A stretch of DNA of 64,000 nucleotides from Pedobacter sp. JY14-1 (GTDB lineage Bacteria > Bacteroidota > Bacteroidia > Sphingobacteriales > Sphingobacteriaceae): NCBI RefSeq assembly GCF_029269825.1, contig NZ_JARJHU010000002.1:124001-188000 (forward strand). Reading direction: 5' to 3'. Below are positions 9,478 to 17,816 of this stretch, one piece after another. Every line of letters begins with the position of its first letter. The stretch's first letter is position 1. Under the pieces are notes generated by a model that did no database searches, was not told the origin of the DNA, and saw nothing but the letters and a program-made list of their open reading frames with translations. The position numbers and the translations under genes were made by a program.

Positions 9478-10169
9478 ACATACACATTTTACAGCATGTC
9501 CCTTTTGAAGGGCCAGGTTATATCGTTGACTGGGCGGCCGCCAATGGCCATATCCTGACTTATACGTTGTTCTTTGAACCGGGGGCCATTCTTCCTGAGG
9601 TCAATACGATAGATGCGCTGATCATTATGGGCGGCCCGATGGACGTTTATGCAGAACACGAGTTTCCATGGCTCCACCAGGAAAAAGTATTCATCAAAGA
9701 TTGTATGCTGGCAGGCAAAAAGATACTGGGTATCTGCCTGGGCGCACAACTTGCCGCCCTGTGTGCCGGTGCGAAGGTAAACCAGGCTGCGCATAAGGAG
9801 ATCGGATGGTTCCCGGTACAGAAAACCGGTGATACCGACCAGTTGCCCTGGTTTTCGCGATTGTTTGAAGACCATCCTGTCGTGTTCCACTGGCATGGAG
9901 ACCAGTTCGATATTCCCGGCGGTGGCTGCGAGCTGCTCCGGTCTGCAGCAAATACCCGGCAGGCCTTTCTTTATAATGGCCATGTGCTCGGGCTGCAGTT
10001 TCACCTGGAAGTGACCGAAGCCAGCCTGCAGCCGATGCTTGCACATTGCGGTCATGAGGTTGTAGAGGCACAGTATATCCAGTCGGAGCTGGAGATCCTG
10101 GAAGGCAGAAAATATGTACCCGAAGTGAACCGGTTAATGGCCGGTGTGCTGGAACATTTTTTAGGATAG
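9474..10169 (+). CDS. class I glutamine amidotransferase (GMP synthase-like)
   Basis: The 231-residue cytoplasmic protein is a single class I glutaminase domain. The nucleophile elbow is GICLGAQ with Cys88, and the rest of the triad is in FHLE at His177 and Glu179. The oxyanion strand IIMGGPMDVY and PWLHQEKVFI are typical of the stand-alone GMP synthase-like amidotransferases that act on gamma-glutamyl compounds or hydrolyse glutamine for an unknown acceptor. There is no synthetase domain. It overlaps the GH110-like gene by 4 bp, which implies co-expression but does not suggest a shared reaction. Confidence 0.88.
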   Translation: MNIHILQHVPFEGPGYIVDWAAANGHILTYTLFFEPGAILPEVNTIDALIIMGGPMDVYAEHEFPWLHQEKVFIKDCMLAGKKILGICLGAQLAALCAGAKVNQAAHKEIGWFPVQKTGDTDQLPWFSRLFEDHPVVFHWHGDQFDIPGGGCELLRSAANTRQAFLYNGHVLGLQFHLEVTEASLQPMLAHCGHEVVEAQYIQSELEILEGRKYVPEVNRLMAGVLEHFLG

Positions 10170-10380
10170 TTTGTAATGAGCAACCGCTATTCGGATAAGG
10201 AATTTCTGTTAGGTTGCCGGGGTATTGTGTTGTAATGCAGGCCCTGCATCAAAAAAAGCTGGATTACTTAATTAATGCTGGTTTTCTATTTTTGAATAAC
10301 CGCTTGAATTCTAGGTTAGATGGCAAGACTTTCGTTTTAAAATAGAAACACCATAGGGTTTCAAATTGAAAAAACGACAT
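10170..10380. other. intergenic stretch without recognised gene
   Basis: Between the amidotransferase stop and the tRNA terminator I see no convincing coding frame. The only structure noticed is a small 6-bp dyad at about 10235-10249 (ATGCAG/CTGCAT) without a following T-tract. Confidence 0.5.
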
Positions 10381-10414
10381 AAACAAAAACTGCCTCTGAT
10401 TTTCATCAGGGGCA
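10381..10414 (-). terminator. Rho-independent terminator of tRNA-Arg
   Basis: On the minus strand a hairpin with 10-base arms (TGCCCCTGAT, loop GAAA, ATCAGAGGCA; one C/A mismatch) is followed by GTTTTTGTTT. It lies 5 bp beyond the 3' end of the tRNA and would end its transcript. Confidence 0.75.
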
Positions 10415-10419
10415 GCTTG

Positions 10420-10491
10420 TGTTCCCGAAGGGATTCGAACCCCCATCATCAGAACCGGAATCTGACATTCTATCCATTGAACTACGGAAAC
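10420..10491 (-). tRNA. tRNA-Arg (anticodon CCG)
   Basis: The minus strand folds into a complete 72-nt cloverleaf. The acceptor stem pairs GTTTCCG with CGGGAAC (one G-T wobble), the D arm is GTTC/GAAT, the anticodon stem TCAGA/TCTGA encloses TTCCGGT with anticodon CCG, and the T loop is TTCGAAT within GGGGG/CCCTT. The discriminator base is A and CCA is not encoded. It reads the rare arginine codon CGG. Confidence 0.95.
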
Positions 10492-10498
10492 AGTTGCG

Positions 10499-10529
10499 CA
10501 AAGATAATACTTTACGGGTATAACCCAAA
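10499..10529 (-). promoter_or_regulatory. Bacteroidota-type promoter of tRNA-Arg
   Basis: On the minus strand TTTG (10526-10529) and TATCTTTG (10499-10506) are separated by 19 bases, matching the Bacteroidota housekeeping consensus TTTG-N19-21-TAnnTTTG. Transcription would begin within a few bases of the mature tRNA 5' end. Confidence 0.8.
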
Positions 10530-10544
10530 CGTATCGTCATTATC

Positions 10545-11261
10545 TTACATTTCACTGCGCAACGCTTCCGCTGCAGCTTTGAGTAAAGGCGCACTCAGTC
10601 TTTGGGTAATATCAGGATTGATGTATTCGAAAAGGATCTTGCCTTTCTTGTCGAGTATAAAAACCGAGGGTACCGGAAGCAGCTTATCCACATTCAGACC
10701 TCCGGAGGCAGCGGGCAGAAACCCATCGTAGCTTTTTGGGCCCTTGAAGGCGATACCAAATTTTTTCGCTGCCTTCAGGTCGGCATCCGACAAAAGTGTG
10801 TAAGATAACTTATCCTTAGTCATTGTTTTAGTCAGGTTTTCCGGGCTATCTGTAGAGATGGCGATGATCTGGTAGCCGAGTTTGGTCAGTTCAGGTTCAA
10901 TTTCCTGTAATCCTGAAAGCTGTTTATTACAGTACGGGCACCAGCCCCCGCGGTAAAATACAAGGATGGTCGGTGTCAGGGCAACAGCACGGTTTAGATC
11001 AAAGGCCTTTCCGGTAGATTTCTGCAGGCTCAGTAAGGGAATCTGTTCTCCGGGCAGTAGCGGACTGATATCCTCCGGTTTTAACGGCACGCCTGAGATC
11101 ATCTTTACCGTATCCTGAAGAATACCGGAAGGTTGGTAGATCAGCGGATTTACATTTGTGAGATTGGCTGAAACGCTGGATGCCGACAGGCAGATTACGC
11201 TGATTGAGAAAGCAGCAGCAAGCTTTTTTAGTGATAAATGTAGTCTGTTAGAGATTTGCAT
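10545..11261 (-). CDS. secreted peroxiredoxin-like (AhpC/TSA) protein
   Basis: A signal peptide (LAAAFSISVICLSASSVSA) is followed by a thioredoxin-fold redoxin domain. The active-site segment YRGGWCPYCNKQL near residue 125 has a CxxC pair in the place of the AhpC/TSA peroxidatic cysteine, and the cis-proline region reads LLPVPSVFILDKKG. This arrangement is that of the peroxiredoxin-like proteins that may act as extracytoplasmic thiol reductase or peroxidase. The gene is alone on its strand, with the tRNA-Arg 53 bp downstream and an ECF sigma gene divergently upstream. Confidence 0.85.
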   Translation of the reverse strand: MQISNRLHLSLKKLAAAFSISVICLSASSVSANLTNVNPLIYQPSGILQDTVKMISGVPLKPEDISPLLPGEQIPLLSLQKSTGKAFDLNRAVALTPTILVFYRGGWCPYCNKQLSGLQEIEPELTKLGYQIIAISTDSPENLTKTMTKDKLSYTLLSDADLKAAKKFGIAFKGPKSYDGFLPAASGGLNVDKLLPVPSVFILDKKGKILFEYINPDITQRLSAPLLKAAAEALRSEM

Positions 11262-11415
11262 GGCTTTTTATTCCCTTTGTCGCCAACTCCCGAATTTCCT
11301 TACAAAGAAGTTTAACTTTTTTTCAGGGCAGGTTTCCGCTATGTAATTTTTTTAAAAAAACTGTAAGGAAGCTGGCACTTCACCGACCAAGCCGGAAAAA
11401 TCATTAAATTCATTA

Positions 11416-12015
11416 ATGCAACTGAGCCCGACAGGAGAAGAAATGATCGAACAAAACAGGCTGGAGCCCCACAGCTGGGTAACCAGGTACGCAGATTACC
11501 TTTATGGCTATACCCTGATGCGGGTAAATGATGAAGAGCTTGCCAGGGATTTGGTGCAGGAAACCTTTCTGGCCGCTTTAGAACACAAGGATAAATTTGA
11601 AGCAAGAAGTAGTGAAAAAACCTGGTTGACAGCAATCCTGAAGAATAAGATCATCGATGTATACCGGGCAAAGTCATCCGGTTTCACCAGAAGTATCAGG
11701 ATTACGGAGACGCAGGATGCGGATACGGATTTTTTTGATCGGCACAATGGTCATTGGAATGATCAGCACAGACCGGCGCGGTTAGGCATTGAGCAGCCGG
11801 ATGCCCTCGAGAACAAAGAATTCGAGCGTATCCTGCAGGCCTGCATGAAAAAACTGCCGGCACTGTGGCTATCGGTATTCACCATGAAACATATAGATGA
11901 GGAAACAACCGAAAACATCTGCCGGGAACTCAAAGTCAGCTCATCGAATTTTTGGGTAATCATTCACCGGGCAAAAGTAAACCTCAGGTCCTGCCTGCAG
12001 AAAAACTGGATTTAA
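11416..12015 (+). CDS. ECF-type sigma-70 factor
   Basis: The 199-residue protein has sigma region 2 (DELARDLVQETFLAALEH-like segment, residues about 35-55, and KTWLTAILKNKIIDVYR) and region 4 (IDEETTENICRELKVSSSNF and IIHRAKVNLRSCLQ). The lack of regions 1 and 3 makes it an ECF factor. The downstream zinc-finger gene, 10 bp away, is its probable anti-sigma, so the pair is likely one regulatory unit. A second ATG at 11443 would remove nine residues. No SusC or FecR gene is adjacent, unlike the other ECF factor in this window, so its stimulus and regulon are unknown. Confidence 0.88.
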   Translation: MQLSPTGEEMIEQNRLEPHSWVTRYADYLYGYTLMRVNDEELARDLVQETFLAALEHKDKFEARSSEKTWLTAILKNKIIDVYRAKSSGFTRSIRITETQDADTDFFDRHNGHWNDQHRPARLGIEQPDALENKEFERILQACMKKLPALWLSVFTMKHIDEETTENICRELKVSSSNFWVIIHRAKVNLRSCLQKNWI

Positions 12016-12025
12016 ATGGAAAGGG

Positions 12026-12313
12026 ATGGAAGAAATGGATAAACAGCAGCTCAGAAAAATTGCCTATAACTGTAAGAAAGCCACGTTTTTGATCGAAAAG
12101 CAGCAGCTTGCCAAAATCACCTTAAAGGAACAGCTGGAACTGAAGATCCACCTGGCAGGCTGTGCAATATGCGTAACCTTTATGCAGCAGAGTACAGTGA
12201 TCAACCAGATGGCCAGAAAAATTCTTAATTCTTCAGCAGCAGGCCAGAAGCTGGACAGTAAGTTTAAAGAAGCGCTTCAACGCCGTATTGACGACAGCCT
12301 GGATAAAAATTAA
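12026..12313 (+). CDS. small soluble zinc-finger anti-sigma factor (ZAS-like)
   Basis: This 95-residue protein carries His42-x3-Cys46-x2-Cys49 (HLAGCAIC), the zinc-binding core of ZAS anti-sigma domains. It has no membrane segment, so it would sense a cytoplasmic rather than an envelope signal. It follows the ECF sigma gene by 10 bp and is closed by a strong terminator, which supports a two-gene operon. An internal ATG at 12035 is an equally good start. The anti-sigma role is inferred from motif and position. Confidence 0.75.
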   Translation: MEEMDKQQLRKIAYNCKKATFLIEKQQLAKITLKEQLELKIHLAGCAICVTFMQQSTVINQMARKILNSSAAGQKLDSKFKEALQRRIDDSLDKN

Positions 12314-12340
12314 AAACCGCCCGGATTCCGGGCGGTTTTT
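12312..12340 (+). terminator. strong bidirectional terminator
   Basis: A perfect hairpin with 13-base arms (AAAAACCGCCCGG / CCGGGCGGTTTTT) and a 3-nt loop follows the anti-sigma stop. The A/T tails on both sides allow it to work also for the convergent fasciclin gene. Confidence 0.9.
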
Positions 12341-12382
12341 CGTTTTCTTTAGGTAGATACAGGGTTTAATATAGGTATTAGC

Positions 12383-12934
12383 TTATTTGGGCATCAAGAC
12401 CGTGTCTACCACGTGGATGACACCGTTTTTCTGCATTACATCAGCGATGGTTACTGTGCTCATTCCGCCCTTCTCATCCTTCAGTACCAGTTTCTTGCCG
12501 TCCATCCAGGCCCAAAGCTTGCCACCTTCCACGGTAGTCAGCTCTGCTTTGCCACCTCCGGCCTTAATGGCTTTTGCGATGGTCTGAGCGTCCATTTTCC
12601 CGGCTACGACATGATAGGTCAGCACCTTGGTCAGCGTTGCCTTGTTTTCCGGTTTCAGTAAAGAATTGACCGTTCCTGCAGGCAATTTGTCAAAGGCAGC
12701 ATTGGTCGGCGCAAATACCGTAAAAGGCCCTTTTCCTTTCAGGGTCTCCACAAGTCCGGCAGCTTTAACAGCGGCTACCAGTGTAGTATGGTCCTTGGAA
12801 TTTACCGCATTGTCCACGATGTCCTTAGTCGCGTACATCGCTGCACCACCCACCATTGGGTTTTTTTGTGCGTAAACCTTTCCTGCACAAGTCATTGCAA
12901 CTATTGCAACAACTGATAAAATAATTCTTTTCAT
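12383..12934 (-). CDS. secreted fasciclin (FAS1) domain protein
   Basis: The protein starts MKRIILSVVAIVAMTCAGKVYAQ, a signal peptide; I use this ATG because the longer frame (12961) adds nine residues before it. One FAS1 domain follows, with the conserved H1 segment GPFTVFAPTNAAFDKLP and the H2 segment LTYHVVAGKMDA, ending NGVIHVVDTVLMPK. FAS1 proteins are extracytoplasmic adhesion or matrix-binding modules. The gene is alone and convergent with the ECF/anti-sigma pair. Confidence 0.92.
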   Translation of the reverse strand: MKRIILSVVAIVAMTCAGKVYAQKNPMVGGAAMYATKDIVDNAVNSKDHTTLVAAVKAAGLVETLKGKGPFTVFAPTNAAFDKLPAGTVNSLLKPENKATLTKVLTYHVVAGKMDAQTIAKAIKAGGGKAELTTVEGGKLWAWMDGKKLVLKDEKGGMSTVTIADVMQKNGVIHVVDTVLMPK

Positions 12935-13061
12935 AGTTAGTGTTTCTGAATTTGCAGACATTTACGCAAAAAGCCGTCAACCCGGATTTACTTAAACAAA
13001 AAAAGAATAGCTTTCCAATTCTGTTGAAGTGGAATCCATCCAGACACCGGGGCAGGATCAG

Positions 13062-13922
13062 TTACCTGAGCAGGTAATCAAACGCCTTACCGTCAAGCTT
13101 CTCCCGCAATCTTTCCAAAGCCCTGCATTTGATCTGACGCACGCCTTCTTTACTCATGTTTAAGTAAGTGGCGATCTCTTCCAGCCCCATCGGGGAAAGG
13201 CCAGAGAGCCCAAAATGCAATTCCAGCACCTTGCGCTCACGCGGCCTGAGATAAACCAGCAGCCGCCTAGCGTTGGTGCTCATGGACTCATTCATCATCT
13301 CCAGGTCCGCTTCGGGCGCATTGCTGTCAGCCAGGATGTCCTTCAGTGTGAACTCATTATCTTCTCCGGATTCTTTGTCGATGGAAACCGTGTGAGCCAT
13401 CTCATACCTGGCTTCTCTGATTTTTTCAGCAGGTAAATCGAGCATTTCGGCCAGTTCTTCAACTGTCGGGGCACGCTCTAATTGCTGTTCCAACTGGGCG
13501 GTGACCGAGTGTACGCGGCTTAATTCGTTGACCTTATTTGCCGGGAGTCTGATCATCCGGCGTTTTTCAGTCAGGCTGTGCATAATGGCCTGCCTGATCC
13601 ACCATACCGCAAAGGAAATAAATTTAAACCCTCTGGTCGCATCAAAACGTTCTGCGGCTTTGATGAGTCCGAGATTACCTTCACAGATCAGGTCTTCCAG
13701 CGACATGCCCTGGTTTTGATATCTTTTCGCGACCGAGACCACAAAGCGGAGATTGCCCTGCACAAGTTTATCGACCGCATTTTTATCACCCTTCTTAATC
13801 AGCGCACTCAGTCTGATCTCGTCGTCAACCGAGAGTAATGGAAGATGATTAATATCATTGAGATATTTTTCTAAAACTGTAGTCCTGTTGGTTATGGACT
13901 GTTCTATGACGATTGCCCGCAT
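13062..13922 (-). CDS. RpoD-like alternative sigma factor (group 2 type)
   Basis: The protein has 286 residues, the short form usual in Bacteroidota, and contains regions 1.2, 2 (NLRFVVSVAKRYQNQGMS, GFKFISFAVWWIRQAIM), 3 and 4. Region 4.2 reads IATYLNMSKEGVRQIKCRAL, where the primary sigma factors of this phylum carry an LTRERVRQIKEKAI-like helix; this and the N-terminus MRAIVIEQSITN suggest a paralogue rather than the housekeeping RpoD. It would direct core RNA polymerase to an alternative promoter set. It is divergent from a GH2 gene, with which it shares an upstream sequence (13985-14000 and 14131-14146). Confidence 0.85.
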   Translation of the reverse strand: MRAIVIEQSITNRTTVLEKYLNDINHLPLLSVDDEIRLSALIKKGDKNAVDKLVQGNLRFVVSVAKRYQNQGMSLEDLICEGNLGLIKAAERFDATRGFKFISFAVWWIRQAIMHSLTEKRRMIRLPANKVNELSRVHSVTAQLEQQLERAPTVEELAEMLDLPAEKIREARYEMAHTVSIDKESGEDNEFTLKDILADSNAPEADLEMMNESMSTNARRLLVYLRPRERKVLELHFGLSGLSPMGLEEIATYLNMSKEGVRQIKCRALERLREKLDGKAFDYLLR

Positions 13923-13961
13923 CGATTATTATTTCAGTTTCAACACAACTGTTAATTGCGC

Positions 13962-14169
13962 CAAATTTAATCCTGCGAAAACTCAAAAACTTGGACATTA
14001 GACAAAATCTGAAAAAAGTTTCAGCTGAACGGCGGAGGCCCGGCAGGGCAGTTTCTGCTGCAATCCGCGGGCTGGCATGAACTGTAGACCAAAAACGAAA
14101 CCTGTCGCCGGGTATATTTTATTTCTTTATTAATGTCCAAGTTTTTTGAAAATCCGCCCATTATTTTCG
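13962..14169. promoter_or_regulatory. divergent control region with a shared 16-bp element
   Basis: TAATGTCCAAGTTTTT occurs at 14131-14146 on the plus strand and, as a perfect inverted copy, at 13985-14000 on the minus strand. Each copy points at the gene it precedes and is followed at 13-14 bases from a TTTG by a TAnnTTTG-like box (TAAATTTG at 13962-13969 minus; TATTTTCG at 14162-14169 plus). This suggests one regulator or sigma factor controlling both the sigma gene and the GH2 gene. The rest of the 312-bp gap shows no gene. Confidence 0.5.
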
Positions 14170-14234
14170 CGGGTCAGTGATTTAGAATTTCACTGCAGAC
14201 TACTTATTGCAACAATGTTAAACATAAATAAACT

Positions 14235-17066
14235 ATGAATTTAAAATCAGCAAGAAGCATTTTCGTAGCACTGGCCATGATGGGGCCGTTCTTTGCCATA
14301 GCGCAAAGTGGTTACAAAATGCAACCTGTACAGATCCAAACGAGGTGGGCTAAACAAGTATCTCCTGAAAACGCGCTGAAGGAATACCCGAGGCCGCAAC
14401 TGGCGCGCGAAAACTGGACAAACCTGAACGGCATGTGGGATTACGCCATCACCGGAAAAGACGCGGCCAAACCGGCAAACTTCAGCGGACAGATCCTGGT
14501 GCCTTACCCGGTGGAGTCCGCTTTGTCTGGCGTGAAGAAGATGCTGAAGCCTTCCGAGAACCTGTGGTACAGGAGGAAGATCTCTGTGACGCCGAAGAAT
14601 GGCGAAAAAACCTTACTGCATTTCGGTGCGGTAGACTGGGAAGCTACGGTTTGGGTGAACGGTACGCTGGTGGGCAGCCATAAGGGTGGTTATACCGGCT
14701 TCTCTTTCGACATCACCCCGGCTTTAAAGGCTGGTGAGAATGAGGTGGTGGTGAAGGTTTACGACCCTACCGATCAGGGTTACGGTCCGCACGGCAAGCA
14801 GGTGAGCAACCCTGCCAATATTTACTATACGCCGACTTCGGGCATCTGGCAAACGGTTTGGATGGAAACGGTTCCACAAAGCTATATTTCAGGCCTGGTG
14901 ATCACTCCGGATATCGATGAATCTGTGGTGAACATAACGGTGCAATCGGCCAGCAACGCAGCAGTGTCACTGGTGGTAGACGGAAAAACGGTGAAAGGTA
15001 AGACCAATGCGAACATCCCGGTGCCGGTAAAGGCTGCCAAACTCTGGTCGCCGGGCAATCCCTATTTATATGACTTTTCAGTAAGCCTTGGCAACGACAA
15101 GGTGAAATCCTATTTCGGCATGCGCAAGATCAGTGTGGCTAAGGACGCGAAAGGTGTAGACCGCATCATGCTGAACAATAAGCCCTACTTCAACCTTGGA
15201 ACACTAGACCAGGGCTTCTGGCCGGACGGGCTGTATACTGCGCCGACCGACGAAGCCCTGGCTTTTGACATCAAGGCGATCAAGGCGATGGGCTTCAACA
15301 CCATCCGCAAGCACATCAAAGTGGAGCCTGCAAGGTGGTATTACCATGCCGACAAACTGGGTATGCTGGTGTGGCAGGATATGGTGAACCCTAACCAGGG
15401 ATTGCCTGAGGGCGCAAAAGAGGAGTTTGAAAAGGAAAGCAAAGAAATCCTGACGCAACTGCACAACGTGCCTTCTATCGTCACCTGGGTGCTGTTTAAC
15501 GAGAAGTGGGGCCAGTACGACCAGGCACGTCTGAGCAAATGGATCAAGGAGACAGATCCGTCGAGGATCCTGAACGGGCACTCGGGCGAGTTGCTGTATG
15601 TAAACGAGCAACTGCGTTCACCATCACCGAATGCCTATGTAAACGCAGACATGACCGACGTACATGCCTATCCCGATCCGATGAATTCGCTGAAGCAGCC
15701 GGGCAAGGCGCAGGTCTGCGGTGAGTTTGGTGGTATCGGTGTGTTTATCCCCGACCACCAGTGGAATACTTCTGCTGCCTGGGGATACATCAACGAAAAA
15801 CCGGCTGCCTTTAAAGCAAAATACAGCATCATGAACCAGCACCTGAAGTTTTTCGAGGCGGAAGGAATGAGCGGATCCATCTACACGCAGCCATTTGACG
15901 TGGAAGGGGAGCAGAACGGCATCATGACTTACGACAGGGAAGTGGTCAAGATTCCTTTTGCCGAGCTGCGTAAGATCCATGCTTCGCTGAACCCTGATGT
16001 GAATGCGAATGTACCGGCAGACGTGACTGCGACCGATGCAGATCTTACGGAACCTGCACAGGTGTATGCAAACGCGATCCAGGAGTATGTGAACGGCAAA
16101 AAGGATGCAGCGTTTCTGAAGCGTCTGACGATGATGGCCGGACAGACCAATGACCTGGCAGGGAAGGCAAGGTTTGGCGGTGAATACATTGCTTCGCTGA
16201 AGGAGCCTTATGCTGCAGAGGATGTTGCCTTCATTATGGGAATGACCAAGAAGGTTTCAGACAAGGGCTTTGCGGTGATGATGGAAAAAGCAAAGGGCGA
16301 CCGCGCAGCTTATGTAAATGCCATGAACATCATCTTTGCCGATGTGATCCAATCTTTTGTGCCGACGCCAGATGCGAGGCCAAACTGGAACGAGGTAGCA
16401 GAGAAAGTAAAGCCATATGGCGCACCCGGTGAAGAGATGTTGCTTCGTGCAAAAACCATCCACACCATGAACCAGCAAAACTGGACAGATTTTGTAGGCG
16501 CTGCGGAAAGCTACCTGGCTAAATACTCCTCGTACATCCCCGCTAATGAAAAAGAACTTTTCCAGAATGCAATTAAGGAGCATAAGGTTGGCAACGTTGC
16601 GACTCCGCCAGTGGCTAAACCTGCTACTGCGGCCGCAACGCCTGTTCAGGATGTAAAAGCAACCGATGAAAAAGTGAAGGCCGAGCTGATCGACCCGGTG
16701 GTCAACAAGGCACGTGAGGCGGATACTACACCTGACTGGGCTGCACTGACCAAGACGGTAACTGCGAAATATGATGCGGTGACCGCTGATCGTAACGTGA
16801 CGCGTGCAAAGTTGTTTTTCTACTACGGCAAGGATTGGAAAGCTTTTGCATCAGCGATCGTGAACTTCACGGAGAAATTTGAGGACAAGAACGATGTACA
16901 AACCATGCATACGAATGCCAAGTTTGTACTGGAGCACAGTGAAACCAAAGCTGAAGTAGAGAAGGCGTTGGCCTGGTCAAAATCGCTGGTTGAAAAGGAA
17001 CCTTCCAATCAGGAGTTTAAGCAAACCAACGAACAACTGGTTGCCAAATTGGCCAACCTCAAATAA
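14235..17066 (+). CDS. secreted glycoside hydrolase family 2 protein with helical C-terminal extension
   Basis: Signal peptide (SIFVALAMMGPFFAIAQ), GH2 sugar-binding jelly-roll (about 40-215), Ig-like domain (216-300) and TIM barrel (305-600). The acid/base is Glu423 in VLFNEKWGQ and the likely nucleophile Glu497 in GEFGGIG, 74 residues apart as expected for GH2. About 340 further residues form an alanine-rich helical region (with a PATAAATPV linker), unusual for simple beta-galactosidases. The specific sugar is not evident. A paralogue at 27864 shares the same architecture and a nearly identical central stretch (LNNKPYFNLGTLDQGFWPDG). The gene is divergent from the alternative sigma gene and ends at a clear terminator. 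Confidence 0.88.
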   Translation: MNLKSARSIFVALAMMGPFFAIAQSGYKMQPVQIQTRWAKQVSPENALKEYPRPQLARENWTNLNGMWDYAITGKDAAKPANFSGQILVPYPVESALSGVKKMLKPSENLWYRRKISVTPKNGEKTLLHFGAVDWEATVWVNGTLVGSHKGGYTGFSFDITPALKAGENEVVVKVYDPTDQGYGPHGKQVSNPANIYYTPTSGIWQTVWMETVPQSYISGLVITPDIDESVVNITVQSASNAAVSLVVDGKTVKGKTNANIPVPVKAAKLWSPGNPYLYDFSVSLGNDKVKSYFGMRKISVAKDAKGVDRIMLNNKPYFNLGTLDQGFWPDGLYTAPTDEALAFDIKAIKAMGFNTIRKHIKVEPARWYYHADKLGMLVWQDMVNPNQGLPEGAKEEFEKESKEILTQLHNVPSIVTWVLFNEKWGQYDQARLSKWIKETDPSRILNGHSGELLYVNEQLRSPSPNAYVNADMTDVHAYPDPMNSLKQPGKAQVCGEFGGIGVFIPDHQWNTSAAWGYINEKPAAFKAKYSIMNQHLKFFEAEGMSGSIYTQPFDVEGEQNGIMTYDREVVKIPFAELRKIHASLNPDVNANVPADVTATDADLTEPAQVYANAIQEYVNGKKDAAFLKRLTMMAGQTNDLAGKARFGGEYIASLKEPYAAEDVAFIMGMTKKVSDKGFAVMMEKAKGDRAAYVNAMNIIFADVIQSFVPTPDARPNWNEVAEKVKPYGAPGEEMLLRAKTIHTMNQQNWTDFVGAAESYLAKYSSYIPANEKELFQNAIKEHKVGNVATPPVAKPATAAATPVQDVKATDEKVKAELIDPVVNKAREADTTPDWAALTKTVTAKYDAVTADRNVTRAKLFFYYGKDWKAFASAIVNFTEKFEDKNDVQTMHTNAKFVLEHSETKAEVEKALAWSKSLVEKEPSNQEFKQTNEQLVAKLANLK

Positions 17067-17113
17067 GATTTATCCTGGCCGAAGGGCAGTCTAAATAATA
17101 GGTTATAAAAGAG

Positions 17114-17137
17114 AAAGGGGCGGATGCCCCTTTTTTT
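17114..17137 (+). terminator. Rho-independent terminator after GH2 gene
   Basis: AAAGGGGC, loop GGAT, GCCCCTTT and a T-run to 17137. It also lies just beyond the stop of the convergent DUF6266 gene. Confidence 0.85.
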
Positions 17138-17141
17138 ATTA

Positions 17142-17816
17142 TCAGATGTACCCATCAGGATCGATCCACACACTGTTACTTACTTCATTATACAGGCCTG
17201 AAAAAGCGATATACGCCTGAAAGGGTTTTCCAATACAGGCGGCATCCAGCCTGATGAAATCGCCGCAGTCGGCGCGGCGCGCCCCGCTCAGCTCAAACAC
17301 TGCGTATGGACGGCCGCTGCTGTCAATTCCTTCAGGAAAATAGAGCAGCGCCATCATCCGATCGCCCAGATTCCGGTATTCCAGGCCTGGTTGCAAAGCC
17401 CAGGTAAACTCGACACCATTAGGTAGCAGCGTCAGCGCGGGTTGAAGCGCGGGAGGCAGCGAGCCTGAAGAAACCAGCACTTTTGGATAGTCCACTACGA
17501 TACCAGGCAGGCCAGACTGTCCGTCAGCAGCAATCAGCGCATGTTTCTTATTATAGGAAACCGCCTCATTGTAGTAATTGCTTCCGCGTGTATGCCTGGC
17601 CTTGCCGGTAAAACCGGCGACCAGCATAGGTTTGATCAGCTTTAGGAAAGCCTGTATGACCTTCATCCCCTCGCAGCTGAGCAATTCTGCCGTTGTTAGC
17701 GGTTTCGTCCTGACGCCCACCGTCCTGGTAATGTTTTCCCCATTCAGCGTATAGCTGACGAGGTTGCCGATCCTGCCTTGAAAAAAGCCGAACGGCCCGC
17801 CGTTTAATTTTGCCAT
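17142..17816 (-). CDS. DUF6266-family protein
   Basis: The N-terminus MAKLNGGPFGFFQGRIGNLV, the segment GFTGKARHTRGSNYYNEAVSY and the later VVDYPKVLVSSGSLPP match the pattern of DUF6266 proteins known from Pedobacter and relatives; a second member is at 35562 (GGPFYHWTGRVGN, SIDYPQVLFSKGKL). No signal peptide, membrane segment or catalytic motif is visible, and the second half is rich in beta-type sequence. Function is unknown. It stands alone here, whereas the other copy is in a cassette with a holin-like protein and a peptidase. Confidence 0.78.
   Translation of the reverse strand: MAKLNGGPFGFFQGRIGNLVSYTLNGENITRTVGVRTKPLTTAELLSCEGMKVIQAFLKLIKPMLVAGFTGKARHTRGSNYYNEAVSYNKKHALIAADGQSGLPGIVVDYPKVLVSSGSLPPALQPALTLLPNGVEFTWALQPGLEYRNLGDRMMALLYFPEGIDSSGRPYAVFELSGARRADCGDFIRLDAACIGKPFQAYIAFSGLYNEVSNSVWIDPDGYI

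Noticed and set aside
10235..10249. Terminator after the amidotransferase gene
   Set aside because: The dyad is short and followed by A rather than T residues on the relevant strand.
10366..10731. Plus-strand frame across the tRNA
   Set aside because: It runs through the tRNA-Arg and the redoxin gene on the opposite strand; no gene-like features.
13062..13922. Housekeeping rpoD
   Set aside because: Length fits, but the region 4.2 helix and N-terminus differ from the primary sigma factor of the phylum; a paralogue is more likely.
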